This document shows positions 14,282-23,800 of a stretch of 30,032 nt of DNA, in pieces. Under the pieces are notes generated by a model. It worked only from the letters and a program-made list of their open reading frames with translations, searched no databases and was not told the origin of the DNA. How positions within the stretch are numbered: the first letter of the stretch is position 1; each line of letters begins with the position of its first letter. The translations under genes and the position numbers were made by a program. This DNA comes from a bacterium UBP6_UBA1209. GTDB taxonomy: Bacteria; UBP6; UBA1177. The DNA lies in the NCBI GenBank assembly GCA_002309575.1, contig DBXP01000025.1:1-30032 (forward strand). The letters are read 5' to 3'.

Positions 14282-15826
14282 ATGTCAAAGGTTTCAGAGG
14301 CTATCGGCAAATTCAAGCCCGTTTCGATCGGTTTTGACCACTCGGTTCTTTCGGATGACATCAAAAAGGCGCTTCCTTATCTCAAAAATGCCATGGACGG
14401 CATCACGAGGATCTTCCTTCGCCAGCAGAGCGAGGCTCTTCCTCAGGTTTACGATGAGGTCATGGCAGGCAACGACGAGGAGAAGAAGAGCTTTTTCAAA
14501 CTTTTCCTCGGTCCCTGGGGACAGCTTGAAAACTACAAGTCGCTCTTCGACGAGTTCAATGACCGTCCCGCTACATGCGCATTTTATCCCGTCGACATAA
14601 CGAAAGAGGAGTGGGAAGAGGCTCTTGCGAATGCGTCCGAAGAGGAGAAGGAGCAGCTTCTTGACACCTATACCGTGATCGAGCGCGAAAACGGCAAACT
14701 CAAGGCTACACCGTACCACGAGTACTTCAAAGAGGAGCTCGCCGACATCTTTGACAACCTTGAGGCTGCTGCCGATGTCGTTGAAAACGAAGAGCTCAAG
14801 AAATATCTCTACGAGCGTGCTGAAGGCCTTGTGACCGGTAACTACCGCGATTCCGACGCTACCTGGGTAAGGACCAAAAACGTTCCGATCGATCCGGTTA
14901 TCGGCCCATTCGAGGTATATGCCGATGATTTCATGGGGATCAAGGCTACATACGAGGCTTTTTTGATGGTCGTCGACCACGAAAAGGGCAACCAGCTTAA
15001 AGAGATCGAGGACAATCTGCCTAATATTTCCAAACATTTCCCGCTTCCGGCAAATTCAAAGGCGGCTGTCGGCGGAATGGCTCCGATGATCGTTGTCAAC
15101 CAGATCTACGCGGCAGGCGAGGCGAGACAGGGGATCATGGCGAGCGCATTCAACCTTCCCAACGACGCTTGGGTCCGCGGCGAGGTCGGCTGGAAGCAGA
15201 TCATGATCTACAATATCATGAAGGCGAAATTCGACACCTGCACGACCGTTATCGCGGAGAGAGTCTCCAACGGGACGATCCATGCCGATTTCGACCCCTA
15301 TTTCTATTTTGTTCTGATGCACGAAGTCAGCCACGGCCTCGGTCCTGCGTACCGCGCAGACGGTACTCCGGTCGCAAAGGCTATCGGCAAGAACTACACT
15401 GCGATCGAAGAGGCGAAGGCTGATACAGGCAGTCTCTTTACGCTTGTCAAGCTCGGCGGCCAGTACGGTATCCCCTCTTACGGCAAGAACAGAGTCCTCG
15501 ACAGCTTCTTCGCCGGGCTTTTCCGCTCGATGCGTTTCGGCGTTCACGAGGCTCACGGTGCGGCAAATGTCGTCGAGTACAACTGGCTGAAGGAGAAGGG
15601 TGTCATCCAGGTCCTTCCGGACGGCGGCTTCAAGACAGATGCGACAAACCTTGAAGAGGCGGCTGAATCGCTGCTTTACGAGCTTTGCAGGATCGAGGCT
15701 GAGGCTACTCCGGACGAGGCTGCGGCATTCCTTAAAAAATATGCCGAGCCCGGCAGGGATATCCTTGACGCTCTCGACAGGCTTACCGATATTCCGATTG
15801 ACATCTGTGTTGAATACGAGCTGTAA
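14282..15826 (+). CDS. Zinc metallopeptidase related to family M49 (dipeptidyl-peptidase III)
   Basis: The 514-residue protein lacks a signal peptide and is probably cytoplasmic. HEVSH (His347, Glu348, His351) is a zincin HExxH site in the context FVLMHEVSHGLGPAYRADGTP. EEAKAD (376-381) would supply the third zinc ligand, as in the M49 second motif (EECRAE/EEAKAD type). Dipeptidyl-peptidase III removes dipeptides from short peptides. Known M49 enzymes have a six-residue HExxGH motif, whereas this one has the five-residue form. Homologues are sometimes mislabelled as nudix or dihydrofolate reductase. It heads an operon containing an M42 aminopeptidase and an aminotransferase, consistent with peptide catabolism. 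Family assignment is fairly sure, exact activity less so. Confidence 0.85.
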   Translation: MSKVSEAIGKFKPVSIGFDHSVLSDDIKKALPYLKNAMDGITRIFLRQQSEALPQVYDEVMAGNDEEKKSFFKLFLGPWGQLENYKSLFDEFNDRPATCAFYPVDITKEEWEEALANASEEEKEQLLDTYTVIERENGKLKATPYHEYFKEELADIFDNLEAAADVVENEELKKYLYERAEGLVTGNYRDSDATWVRTKNVPIDPVIGPFEVYADDFMGIKATYEAFLMVVDHEKGNQLKEIEDNLPNISKHFPLPANSKAAVGGMAPMIVVNQIYAAGEARQGIMASAFNLPNDAWVRGEVGWKQIMIYNIMKAKFDTCTTVIAERVSNGTIHADFDPYFYFVLMHEVSHGLGPAYRADGTPVAKAIGKNYTAIEEAKADTGSLFTLVKLGGQYGIPSYGKNRVLDSFFAGLFRSMRFGVHEAHGAANVVEYNWLKEKGVIQVLPDGGFKTDATNLEEAAESLLYELCRIEAEATPDEAAAFLKKYAEPGRDILDALDRLTDIPIDICVEYEL

Positions 15827-15831
15827 TTAAA

Positions 15832-16980
15832 ATGATTCTCACCGGGTCCCCTTTTTTCATCCTTGCACTTTTTTTTACGGTGCTCTTTTTCTGTCTGAAA
15901 AAAAGGATAAAGGGGACTCTTTTCAAAGTCGTTTCAATAAACGCTATAGCGATTTTTTTCATCGTCGCGCTCTTTGATTCCGCGGCGGCGCGGCTCTTTT
16001 CCCACGCAGATCCGTTCAGGATCTCGGATAACTTTTATCACCACGGGCTGAAGCCGATGACTGTCGAAAAGACCTCGTGGAAGAGCGACGGGGTGTCGTT
16101 TTACACGATCGCGACAAACTCACTCGGGTTCGTCGACGCCTGCCCGAGGGTCGTTCCTCTGAAGAAAAGCGGAAAACGCGTCCTCTTTCTGGGAGACAGC
16201 TTCATGGAGGGTGTCGGCTATCCGTGGGATCAGACAGCGGCAGGAATAATTTCAAAGCGTTATGCCGAGCATGGGGTCGAACTTCTGAACGGATCGGTCA
16301 TAAGCTATTCGCCGAAGATCCACTATCTGAAGCTCAAGCACTTCCTTGATATGGGGCTCGAGATCGACGAGCTTTACCTCTTTATCGATACTTCCGACAT
16401 CATCGACGATTTCGTCTATGATTACTTCGTTCCCAAGGAGTTTTCAAAATTTGAGCAGCGTTTTCAGGCTGTTACAAATTTTTATCTCAAAGGCTCCTAT
16501 CTTGTCAGAAGCGCGAGAAAGAACTATTACGACTCCCAGATAAACCCCTACAACGAGTTTTCGGACTACTGGGGCGGTCTTGAAGGATTCTATGCATGGA
16601 AGCCGAGGTGGACTTTTGACGAGGAGGCGAAGAAAAAATACGGCGAAAAGGGGATCGCTCTGGCGGTCAAACATGTCGATCAGATCCGCGAGCTCTGCCG
16701 GAAAAACAATATCAGGCTTCACATCGCTGTCTGGCCGTGGCTTGAACTTCTTCCTGAAGGGAAGGCAAGACCTCAGTACGACCTCTGGAAGGGTTATACC
16801 GATAAGTATAATATTGATTTTATTTCACTTTTTGAGGTGTATGAATCAATGCCTGTAGATGCTGCTGCAGGATTTTTCATAAAAAACGACATTCACTGGA
16901 ACGAGCGCGGCAACCAGATCGCGGCAGATTACATTTGGGATCATATTCAAAAAAAATCAGGAGAAAATAATGGCAACTAA
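15832..16980 (+). CDS. Membrane-anchored SGNH/GDSL hydrolase family protein
   Basis: The 382-residue protein has two N-terminal hydrophobic segments (about 7-22 and 33-50) and a catalytic domain facing the periplasm. Block I is VLFLGDSFMEG, with the nucleophile Ser123. Block V is NDIHWNERGN, with Asp353 and His355 completing the triad. The layout resembles SGNH proteins that remove or transfer acetyl groups on cell-surface glycans, but substrate cannot be told. The ATG lies 5 bp after the M49-like gene and has no strong ribosome site, suggesting translational coupling. The 3' end overlaps the next gene by 11 bp and contains its GGAG ribosome site. Confidence 0.82.
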   Translation: MILTGSPFFILALFFTVLFFCLKKRIKGTLFKVVSINAIAIFFIVALFDSAAARLFSHADPFRISDNFYHHGLKPMTVEKTSWKSDGVSFYTIATNSLGFVDACPRVVPLKKSGKRVLFLGDSFMEGVGYPWDQTAAGIISKRYAEHGVELLNGSVISYSPKIHYLKLKHFLDMGLEIDELYLFIDTSDIIDDFVYDYFVPKEFSKFEQRFQAVTNFYLKGSYLVRSARKNYYDSQINPYNEFSDYWGGLEGFYAWKPRWTFDEEAKKKYGEKGIALAVKHVDQIRELCRKNNIRLHIAVWPWLELLPEGKARPQYDLWKGYTDKYNIDFISLFEVYESMPVDAAAGFFIKNDIHWNERGNQIAADYIWDHIQKKSGENNGN

Positions 16981-18028
16981 GACAAAAAAAACAGTAAATA
17001 CAGGCTCTTTTGATGTAAAGGCGGTCGACGGCGATCTTATTGCCGAAAAGATCGAAAAGCTCGTAAGGATCCCGTCACCGACAGGATTTACGGGCAAAGT
17101 CCGCGAATTTCTTGTAAAAAACGCCGAAAAGCAGGGCATAAGGCACCGTGTGACCAAAAAGGGTGCTGTCGTCTATATGTTCGGACCTCAGGATATCGAG
17201 GGGACCTTCTTCGCGGCGCATGTCGATACTCTCGGCGGGATCGTGACGGCAGTAAACAAAAGCAACGTCAAGATCGCACCTGTCGGCGGCTTCCCGGCTC
17301 TCTACGTTCTCGGCGAGATCTGCACCGTTCACCACAGATCGGGCGGTGAGTATACGGGCACGTTCCTTCCGGACAATCCCGCAGTCCACGTAAACGGCGA
17401 ACTGGACAAGCTGGTTCCCTCCTACACTAACTGCTCGCTCAGAATGGATGTCGCTGCCGGCCAGAAGCTGGAAGATATCATCTCGGTCGGCGATTTTGTC
17501 TCGTTCGACTGCGGCTTCCGCTATGTCAACGGCAACGTAAACTCCCGCCACCTCGACGACAAGGCCTCCGCAGGCATATTTTTGTACCTTTCGGAGATCC
17601 TCAGAAAACACGAAAAGGAGCTCAAGACCAGGATCTCCTTCTTCTTCAACATCACGGAGGAGACGGGGCAGGGGATCGCCGCTGCGCCGGAGGGAGATGA
17701 TCTTATCGTTGTCGATATGGGTGTCGTCGGCGGTGAAACGGCCGGCGACGAGCGCTGCGTCAGCATCTGTGCAAAGGATTCCGCCGGGATTTACGACTAC
17801 GACCTGACGAATCACCTGATCGACCTGGCTGCCAAGTACGAGCTGCCATACAAGGTCGATGTTTTCCCGCACTACGGCTCGGACGGCTCGGTCCTTCTCA
17901 AGTCGTGCAGCGACACGAGAGTCGCGCTGATCGGTCAGGGGGTCGCGGCGAGCCACGGTTATGAAAGGACAAACGTCGAGGCGCTCAAGGCGACGGCTTC
18001 ATTGATCCTGGCGCATATTTTCGGATAG
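16970..18028 (+). CDS. M42 family metal-dependent aminopeptidase (glutamyl/tetrahedral aminopeptidase type)
   Basis: The 352-residue protein has the full set of M42 residues. AAHVDTLG carries metal ligand His84; RHLDDKASAG carries bridging Asp196; EETGQG carries catalytic Glu230 and ligand Glu231; VVDMG carries a further Asp; and ASHGYERT near 324 carries the last His. M42 enzymes form large tetrahedral or ring complexes that trim amino acids from short peptides in the cytoplasm. It overlaps the preceding gene by 11 bp and ends 2 bp before the aminotransferase gene, so co-expression is nearly certain. It plausibly acts after the M49-like enzyme. Confidence 0.93.
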   Translation: MATKTKKTVNTGSFDVKAVDGDLIAEKIEKLVRIPSPTGFTGKVREFLVKNAEKQGIRHRVTKKGAVVYMFGPQDIEGTFFAAHVDTLGGIVTAVNKSNVKIAPVGGFPALYVLGEICTVHHRSGGEYTGTFLPDNPAVHVNGELDKLVPSYTNCSLRMDVAAGQKLEDIISVGDFVSFDCGFRYVNGNVNSRHLDDKASAGIFLYLSEILRKHEKELKTRISFFFNITEETGQGIAAAPEGDDLIVVDMGVVGGETAGDERCVSICAKDSAGIYDYDLTNHLIDLAAKYELPYKVDVFPHYGSDGSVLLKSCSDTRVALIGQGVAASHGYERTNVEALKATASLILAHIFG

Positions 18029-18030
18029 CC

Positions 18031-19164
18031 ATGGATAGACCGCAGGGATCGCTGATAAGCTTTATGAGCAACATGGTCAAGGCGAACGGCGGGATAAACT
18101 GTGCCCAGGGGATCCCGGGATTCAATCCGCCGGAAGAGCTTCTTGAAGAGCTTGCAAGGCTTGCGGGTGAGCCGGTCCACCAGTACCCGGCAGGTAACGG
18201 CAACCTTAAGCTGAGAGAAATAATCGTCAATAATATTGCTAAGTTACCTGATTTTAGTGCCGATGCCAACGTCCTTGTCACAAACGGCGCGACCGAGGCG
18301 GTTTCACTGATTTACCTCTATCTTCGCCAGAAAAAGGGCGGTGTTTTTACGACTCTAGCCTTTTCCCCGGTTTACGAGAGTTATTCCAACCTTCCGAGGA
18401 TCTACGGCGACCGTTTTATCGAGGAGCGGCCGGGAAGGGACGGTTCGTTCGATTTCGCGCTTCTTGAAAACCGTATCGCCGCGGAAAAGGTCGATCTGAT
18501 CCTTCTCTGTACGCCTGGCAACCCTCTTGGCAAGATCTGGAAAAAGCATGAAATTTCAAAGCTTTACAAAATTTGCAAGGAGCGCGGCGCGGTTCTTGTG
18601 GTCGATGCGGTATACAGCGACCTCTACTTCAACGAGGCGCCCTATCTGCCGTACGAGCTGATCGATGACAACCTTTTTGTTGTCTCGGCGTTTTCCAAGA
18701 TGCTTTCGATAACCGGCTGGCGCGTCGGCTACGTGATCGGCTCGAAGGGACGGATCTCGGAGCTGGCGGGGATCCACGACTACACCGGACTATGCTCCCC
18801 TTCGATTTTGCAGGAGGCGATAGCGAACTATCTCGCTAAAAATGATAACGGTTCCAAATATCTTGAATCATTAAGGAAAAAGGTAAGGCTTTCCTTCTTT
18901 GCAATGCGTGACGCGCTCCAGAGTTCTGGCTTCAGAGTGCCTCAGATCGACGGTGGCTACTTTGTCTGGGCGGAGCTTCCGCCGAAATTCACGGACAGTT
19001 TCGAATTCGCGGTCTCGCTCTACGAAAACGAGCGTGTCGGCACTGTTCCGGGCATCCACTTCTCGGATTTTGCGGCGAATTATCTGAGGATCAGCATTGC
19101 GAAACCGGTTGAGGAAATAGGTGAGGCGGCAAAGCGGATCGGCCGTTTTGTCAGCGGGAAATAA
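18031..19164 (+). CDS. PLP-dependent class I/II aminotransferase
   Basis: The 377-residue protein is a fold-type I aminotransferase. It shows TNGATEAVSL for phosphate binding, CTPGNPLG with the conserved Asn, VVDAVYSDLYF with the cofactor-pairing Asp and Tyr, and SAFSKMLSITGWRVGY with Lys223 as the Schiff-base lysine. YLRISIA near the C-terminus holds the substrate-carboxylate Arg. Aspartate, aromatic or branched-chain specificity cannot be decided. The start lies 2 bp after the M42 gene. With the two peptidases it suggests that released amino acids are transaminated. PLP could come from the salvage kinase encoded at 6066. Confidence 0.93.
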   Translation: MDRPQGSLISFMSNMVKANGGINCAQGIPGFNPPEELLEELARLAGEPVHQYPAGNGNLKLREIIVNNIAKLPDFSADANVLVTNGATEAVSLIYLYLRQKKGGVFTTLAFSPVYESYSNLPRIYGDRFIEERPGRDGSFDFALLENRIAAEKVDLILLCTPGNPLGKIWKKHEISKLYKICKERGAVLVVDAVYSDLYFNEAPYLPYELIDDNLFVVSAFSKMLSITGWRVGYVIGSKGRISELAGIHDYTGLCSPSILQEAIANYLAKNDNGSKYLESLRKKVRLSFFAMRDALQSSGFRVPQIDGGYFVWAELPPKFTDSFEFAVSLYENERVGTVPGIHFSDFAANYLRISIAKPVEEIGEAAKRIGRFVSGK

Positions 19165-19184
19165 CTTGCTCTATGGAGAAAAAA

Positions 19185-19778
19185 ATGAAGAAAATCACGC
19201 TTTTACTGATGTTTCTTGCAACATTCTGCCTTTGGGGAGGTGAAAAATTGGAGAACGAAACTACAAAAACGATTTTCAGCAGGGCGAGCGTCCGCGGCTA
19301 TTCCGAAACGAAGCTTCCTGCCGAGACACTTGAATTTCTGGTAAGAGCCGGAATGGCGGCTCCTTCGGCAGTTGACAAGAGACCGTGGGAGTTCATCATC
19401 GTTCAGGATCCGGCAGTCCTTAAGGAGCTTGCCGAGAAGAACCCTGGCAACGGCGGAAAGATGGCTCTCCAGGCCGGTCAGGCGATCGTTGTCGCAGGCG
19501 ACCTTTCAAAACAGCACGGCGGTAAAGACAGCACATTCTGGATCATGGACTGCAGTGCGGCGGTCGAAAACATCCTGCTTGCCGCTCAGTCGCTCGGGCT
19601 CGGCGCTGTCTGGACGGCGGTCTATCCCGGTCAGGATAGGATCGATCCGGTCGTCAAAGCCTTGAAGCTTCCGGAAAACATTGTCCCGCTTGCAATCATT
19701 CCGGTCGGAAAACCTGCCGGCAAGGCTCAGCCGAAGGATAAATTCGACAAGAAAAAGATCCACTGGAACAAGTTCTGA
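19185..19778 (+). CDS. Exported nitroreductase-family flavoprotein
   Basis: The 197-residue protein belongs to the FMN-dependent nitroreductase family: SRASVRGYSETKLP is the FMN-binding start, MAAPSAVDKRPWEFIIV follows, and GLGAVWTAVYPG and IIPVGKPAG mark the second half. Unusually it begins with a signal peptide (MKKITLLLMFLATFCLWGG), so it is likely periplasmic. The natural substrate and electron donor are unknown. ATG 19185 has GGAG upstream; the in-frame ATG 19173 overlaps that ribosome site. It is the probable last gene of the operon that starts at 14282. Confidence 0.88.
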   Translation: MKKITLLLMFLATFCLWGGEKLENETTKTIFSRASVRGYSETKLPAETLEFLVRAGMAAPSAVDKRPWEFIIVQDPAVLKELAEKNPGNGGKMALQAGQAIVVAGDLSKQHGGKDSTFWIMDCSAAVENILLAAQSLGLGAVWTAVYPGQDRIDPVVKALKLPENIVPLAIIPVGKPAGKAQPKDKFDKKKIHWNKF

Positions 19779-19861
19779 GACTCTCTCCTCCTCTCCTTAT
19801 TTAATTTACTAATCTGTTAAATCTGATACTCTAGAGACCTTTGACGCTGTTTGAGGTTTTT

Positions 19862-20833
19862 ATGGATAAAAATTCTTTGATTTTCGTCGCCGGTCACAGA
19901 GGGCTGGTCGGGAGCGCGATCCTGCGGGAGCTCGAAAAACGCGGCTACAGCAACACCGTTACCCGGAGCCATTCGGAGCTCGACCTTGAAAATCAGGCTG
20001 CAACCGAGGCCTTTTTTGCCGGAGTCAGACCAGAGATCGTCTTTCTGGCGGCTGCCAGGGTCGGCGGTATCGGCGCGAACAGCGTTCACCGCGCCGAGAT
20101 GATCTACAGCAACCTGATGATCCAGTGCAACGTTATCCATGCGGCATGGCGGTACGGCGTGAAAAAGCTGGTTTTCCTCGGTTCGAGCTGCATCTATCCG
20201 AGGCTTGCGCCTCAGCCCATGAAGGAGGAGTGCCTTCTCACTAGCGAACTCGAATACACGAACGAGCCCTACGCGCTTGCGAAGATCGCAGGTCTCAGGA
20301 TGTGCGAATCGTACAATCTGCAGTACGGGACTGACTTTATTTCGGTGATGCCTACCAATCTGTACGGCGAGAACGACTCCTTCGACCTTGAAAACGGCCA
20401 CGTCCTGCCTGTCCTGATCCGCAAGTTCCACGAGGCGAAGGTACAGAACCGCCGATCTGTCGAACTCTGGGGAAGCGGAAAACCGAGGCGCGAGTTCCTC
20501 TTCAGCGACGATCTGGCGGAGGCGGTGGTTATGCTCGCCGAGAGGGTCTCGTTCAGAGATCTGATGCCGGAAAGGGGTGGAAATATAAGGAATACGCATA
20601 TAAACATCGGCACGGGAAAAGATATAACGATCGCTGAACTTGCTGATTTGATTAAGGAAATCGTCGGTTTTGAAGGGGAGATCGCCTGGAATGCGGCAAG
20701 ACCGGACGGGACCCCGCAGAAGCTGCTTGATATTTCGAAGATCCGTTCTTTCGGCTGGCAACCGAAGACGAAGCTTTATGACGGGATAAAACAGACCTAC
20801 GAGTGGTTTTTAGGCCACTTGGATGAACTTTAA
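19862..20833 (+). CDS. fcl: GDP-L-fucose synthase
   Basis: The 323-residue protein is an extended short-chain dehydrogenase that epimerises and reduces GDP-4-keto-6-deoxymannose to GDP-L-fucose with NADPH. It has the Rossmann motif AGHRGLVG (10-17), VGGIGAN, SSCIYPR (Ser108, Cys110), the catalytic pair Tyr137/Lys141 in YALAK, and NGHVLPVLIRKFHEAK with the conserved His. These positions sit one residue beyond those of E. coli Fcl. ATG 19862 is preceded by TTGAGG; an in-frame TTG at 19841 is less likely. The usual partner gmd is absent from the window. The product feeds surface glycan synthesis. The next gene starts 14 bp downstream. Confidence 0.93.
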   Translation: MDKNSLIFVAGHRGLVGSAILRELEKRGYSNTVTRSHSELDLENQAATEAFFAGVRPEIVFLAAARVGGIGANSVHRAEMIYSNLMIQCNVIHAAWRYGVKKLVFLGSSCIYPRLAPQPMKEECLLTSELEYTNEPYALAKIAGLRMCESYNLQYGTDFISVMPTNLYGENDSFDLENGHVLPVLIRKFHEAKVQNRRSVELWGSGKPRREFLFSDDLAEAVVMLAERVSFRDLMPERGGNIRNTHINIGTGKDITIAELADLIKEIVGFEGEIAWNAARPDGTPQKLLDISKIRSFGWQPKTKLYDGIKQTYEWFLGHLDEL

Positions 20834-20847
20834 CTTAGGAGGTTTTC

Positions 20848-23800
20848 ATGAAAAAGCTGGTAACGATTTTGATGTCGCTGCTATTGGTCATCGCTTTGGC
20901 AGCGTGCGGAGGCTCCGGAGGAGGAAAGAACGACTCCGAAACGCTTCCTGATGCGGATGACGACACTATAGATACGGGCGACACCGAGCCTGATGAGGGC
21001 GATACTGAACCTGACGAAGGTGACACAGAGCCTGACGAGGGCGATACGGAGCCTGATGAAGGTGACACCGAACCGGACGACGGCGATACGGTGCCTGAGG
21101 ACGACGACGATGAGATCCCGGATCCTGATACGATCGAAGAAACAGAGGATGATGAAGTCGTCTACTGCGCAGAGCTTTCTGCTCTTCCGGACGGCAAAAC
21201 CTGCGAAGTTTCGTCCGGAAACAAGATGAAGCTTATCAGGGGAAACGTTCTTTCAGGAAACAAAGCCTATATCGGCGGCGAAGTGCTGATCGGAGAAGAC
21301 GGCTTCATAAAATGTGCGGGCTGTGACTGTTCGGCTGAATCTGCCGGTGCAACTGAAATCAACTGCCCGGGCGCGACAGTAACTCCCGCATTGATAAACG
21401 GCCATGACCATCTCGGCTACGTCAACAACAAGCCGGGCAGCTGGGGAGCGGAGAGATTTGACCACAGACATGACTGGAGAAAAGGCAAAAACGGTCACAC
21501 GAACCTTCAGAAAGATATCCCGGGCGGAGCCTCTCCTGTTCAGAAACAGTGGGCTGAGCTGCGTCAGCTCATGGCGGGAACTCTTTCTATTGCCGGAAGC
21601 GGCGGCGCGAAAGGATTCCTGAGAAATATCGACCAGAATTTTGTCGATACTTACGGACTTGAGGGTATGGATGTCAAATACCAGACTTTCCCGCTCGGTG
21701 ATTCAAGCGGATTCATGCTCGAAACCGGCTGCACCTACAACAATATGGATACGGCGAGCGTTCTCAAGGCTGACTGCTACCTGCCGCATGTTTCGGAAGG
21801 CATCAACAAAGCTGCGAGAAACGAATTCCTCTGCCTCACCGGCAGACAGGAGGGCGGAGTTGACCTTGCGAAGGAAAATTCGGCGTTTGTCCACTCTGTT
21901 GGCATTGTAGCAAGCGACGGTAAGGAGCTCGCCGACAGCAAAACGGCGATAATCTGGTCTGCAAGAACCAATATTTCGCTTTATGGCAACACGGCGCCTG
22001 TCACGATGCTCAAGAACCAGGGCGTGCTCATCGGTCTCGGAACAGACTGGATCGCAAGCGGATCAATGAACATCCTGAGAGAGTTCGCGTGTGTCGATTA
22101 TCTCAACAAAAATCACTTCAACAACACTTTCTCGGATTATGAGATCTGGAAAATGGCGACTGTAAACAACGCGGCTGCGCTCAGGATCCTCGACGTGACC
22201 GGCGCGATCCGTCCGGGACTTGTCGGCGATATAGTCGTTTTTGATGCGAAAGGTGCAGACAACCCGTACAGAGCAGTTATTGCAGGACACGAAAAGAAAG
22301 TCGCTCTCGTTCTCAGAGGCGGACAGGTCTTCTACGGTGACGCGAATGTAGTCAGTGCGCTTGATTCTTCCAACGACTGCGAGGCTATTTCTGTCTGCGA
22401 TGTCAACAAAAAAGTCTGTGTTAAGGAAATAGGAATGACTCTTTCAGCATTCCAGAGCGCGAACAGCGACCAGTACAAGCTTTTCTACTGCGGGACTCCC
22501 GACGACGAGCCGACATGTGTTCCCAAACGCACGAGAAGCGAGGACGAATCCAATCCTTATTCCGGCCCGAAAGAGGGCGACAAGGACGGCGACGGAATCG
22601 CTGACGCCGACGACAACTGCCCCGATATCTTCAACCCGATCCGCCCGCTTGACGGCGGCAAACAGGCTGATTCCGACGGTGACGGGATCGGCGATGCCTG
22701 CGATCCGTGCCCGCTTGATAAAAACAGCGGGGAATGCAATACCGCAAACGCTGCGGACAAGGACGGCGACGGTATTCCGAACGGTAACGACAACTGTCCG
22801 TTCGATTCCAACCCGAATCAGGAAGACAATAACGGAAACGGGATCGGTGATGCCTGCGAAATAGTTGTTACCGAAACGACGATTTATGAGATCAAGCAGA
22901 AAAATGTAGCGGAAGGCGCTCTGGTTAAAGTCGAGGGAATCGTCACGGCATACAAAGACAAAAATTTCTTCATGCAGATCGACCCGGCTGACCATGACAG
23001 CACTTTGAAAGAGCAGTTCAGCGGAATTTATGTCTACAAATCGACTTCGGCAGTAAATGTCGGCGACAAAGTGCGTGTCTCAGGAAAAGTTGCGGTTTAC
23101 TATGACCAGCTCCAGATTGCTAATGTTCAAAACGTCGAAGTTGTAACGGCAAACAAAGGCGTTCCTGCTTTTGTCACTGTCGATCCGGCAAAAGTAAAAG
23201 ACGGCGGTGCACAGCAGGATGCATACAACGGCGTTCTTGTTAAAGTCGAAAATGTCGATGTCACCGAAGCGGCTGATTCCTATCATGTTTTCGGTGTTGC
23301 TAACGGGCTCAAAGTTGATGACGATTTCTATTCGTTCGAAGATCCGGCGGTCGGAACCCACTTTAACGAAATCCGCGGCGTTCTGGCATACACCTACAAT
23401 CATTCAAAGATCCTTCCTAGATCGGCAGACGACTTCGGCATCGATCGCTGCAAAAATGCCGGCTGCGACGCCTCCTTCTCTGAGTGCAATCCGGATACCG
23501 GAAACTGTGAAGCGCTTCCCGGATTCTGTGTCGGGAACGACGACTGCGAGACCGGATATGTCTGCAACGCAGCGCATACCTGCGAAGTCAAGACATGCGC
23601 CGGCGACAGCGACTGCGAGGCTTACGAACAGTGCGGCGGAGAGAATCTCTGCGTGCTTCGTGATGGCAGGTGCAGAAGGACGGATGACTGCGCGGCGAAC
23701 GAGTTCTGCAACGGCTCGAACGAGTGCGAAGAGGTCAAAATCGTAATGAACGGCGGTTTCGAAACAGGCGATCTGACCGGCTGGAAGGGTTCTAAAACGC

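Noticed and set aside
19841..19861. TTG start for GDP-fucose synthase giving seven extra residues
   Set aside because: The ATG at 19862 has a GAGG site at proper spacing and matches the family start before the Rossmann motif.
19817..20761. A 314-codon minus-strand open frame opposite fcl
   Set aside because: Fcl has all catalytic motifs on the plus strand; the antisense frame lacks a ribosome site and recognisable domain.
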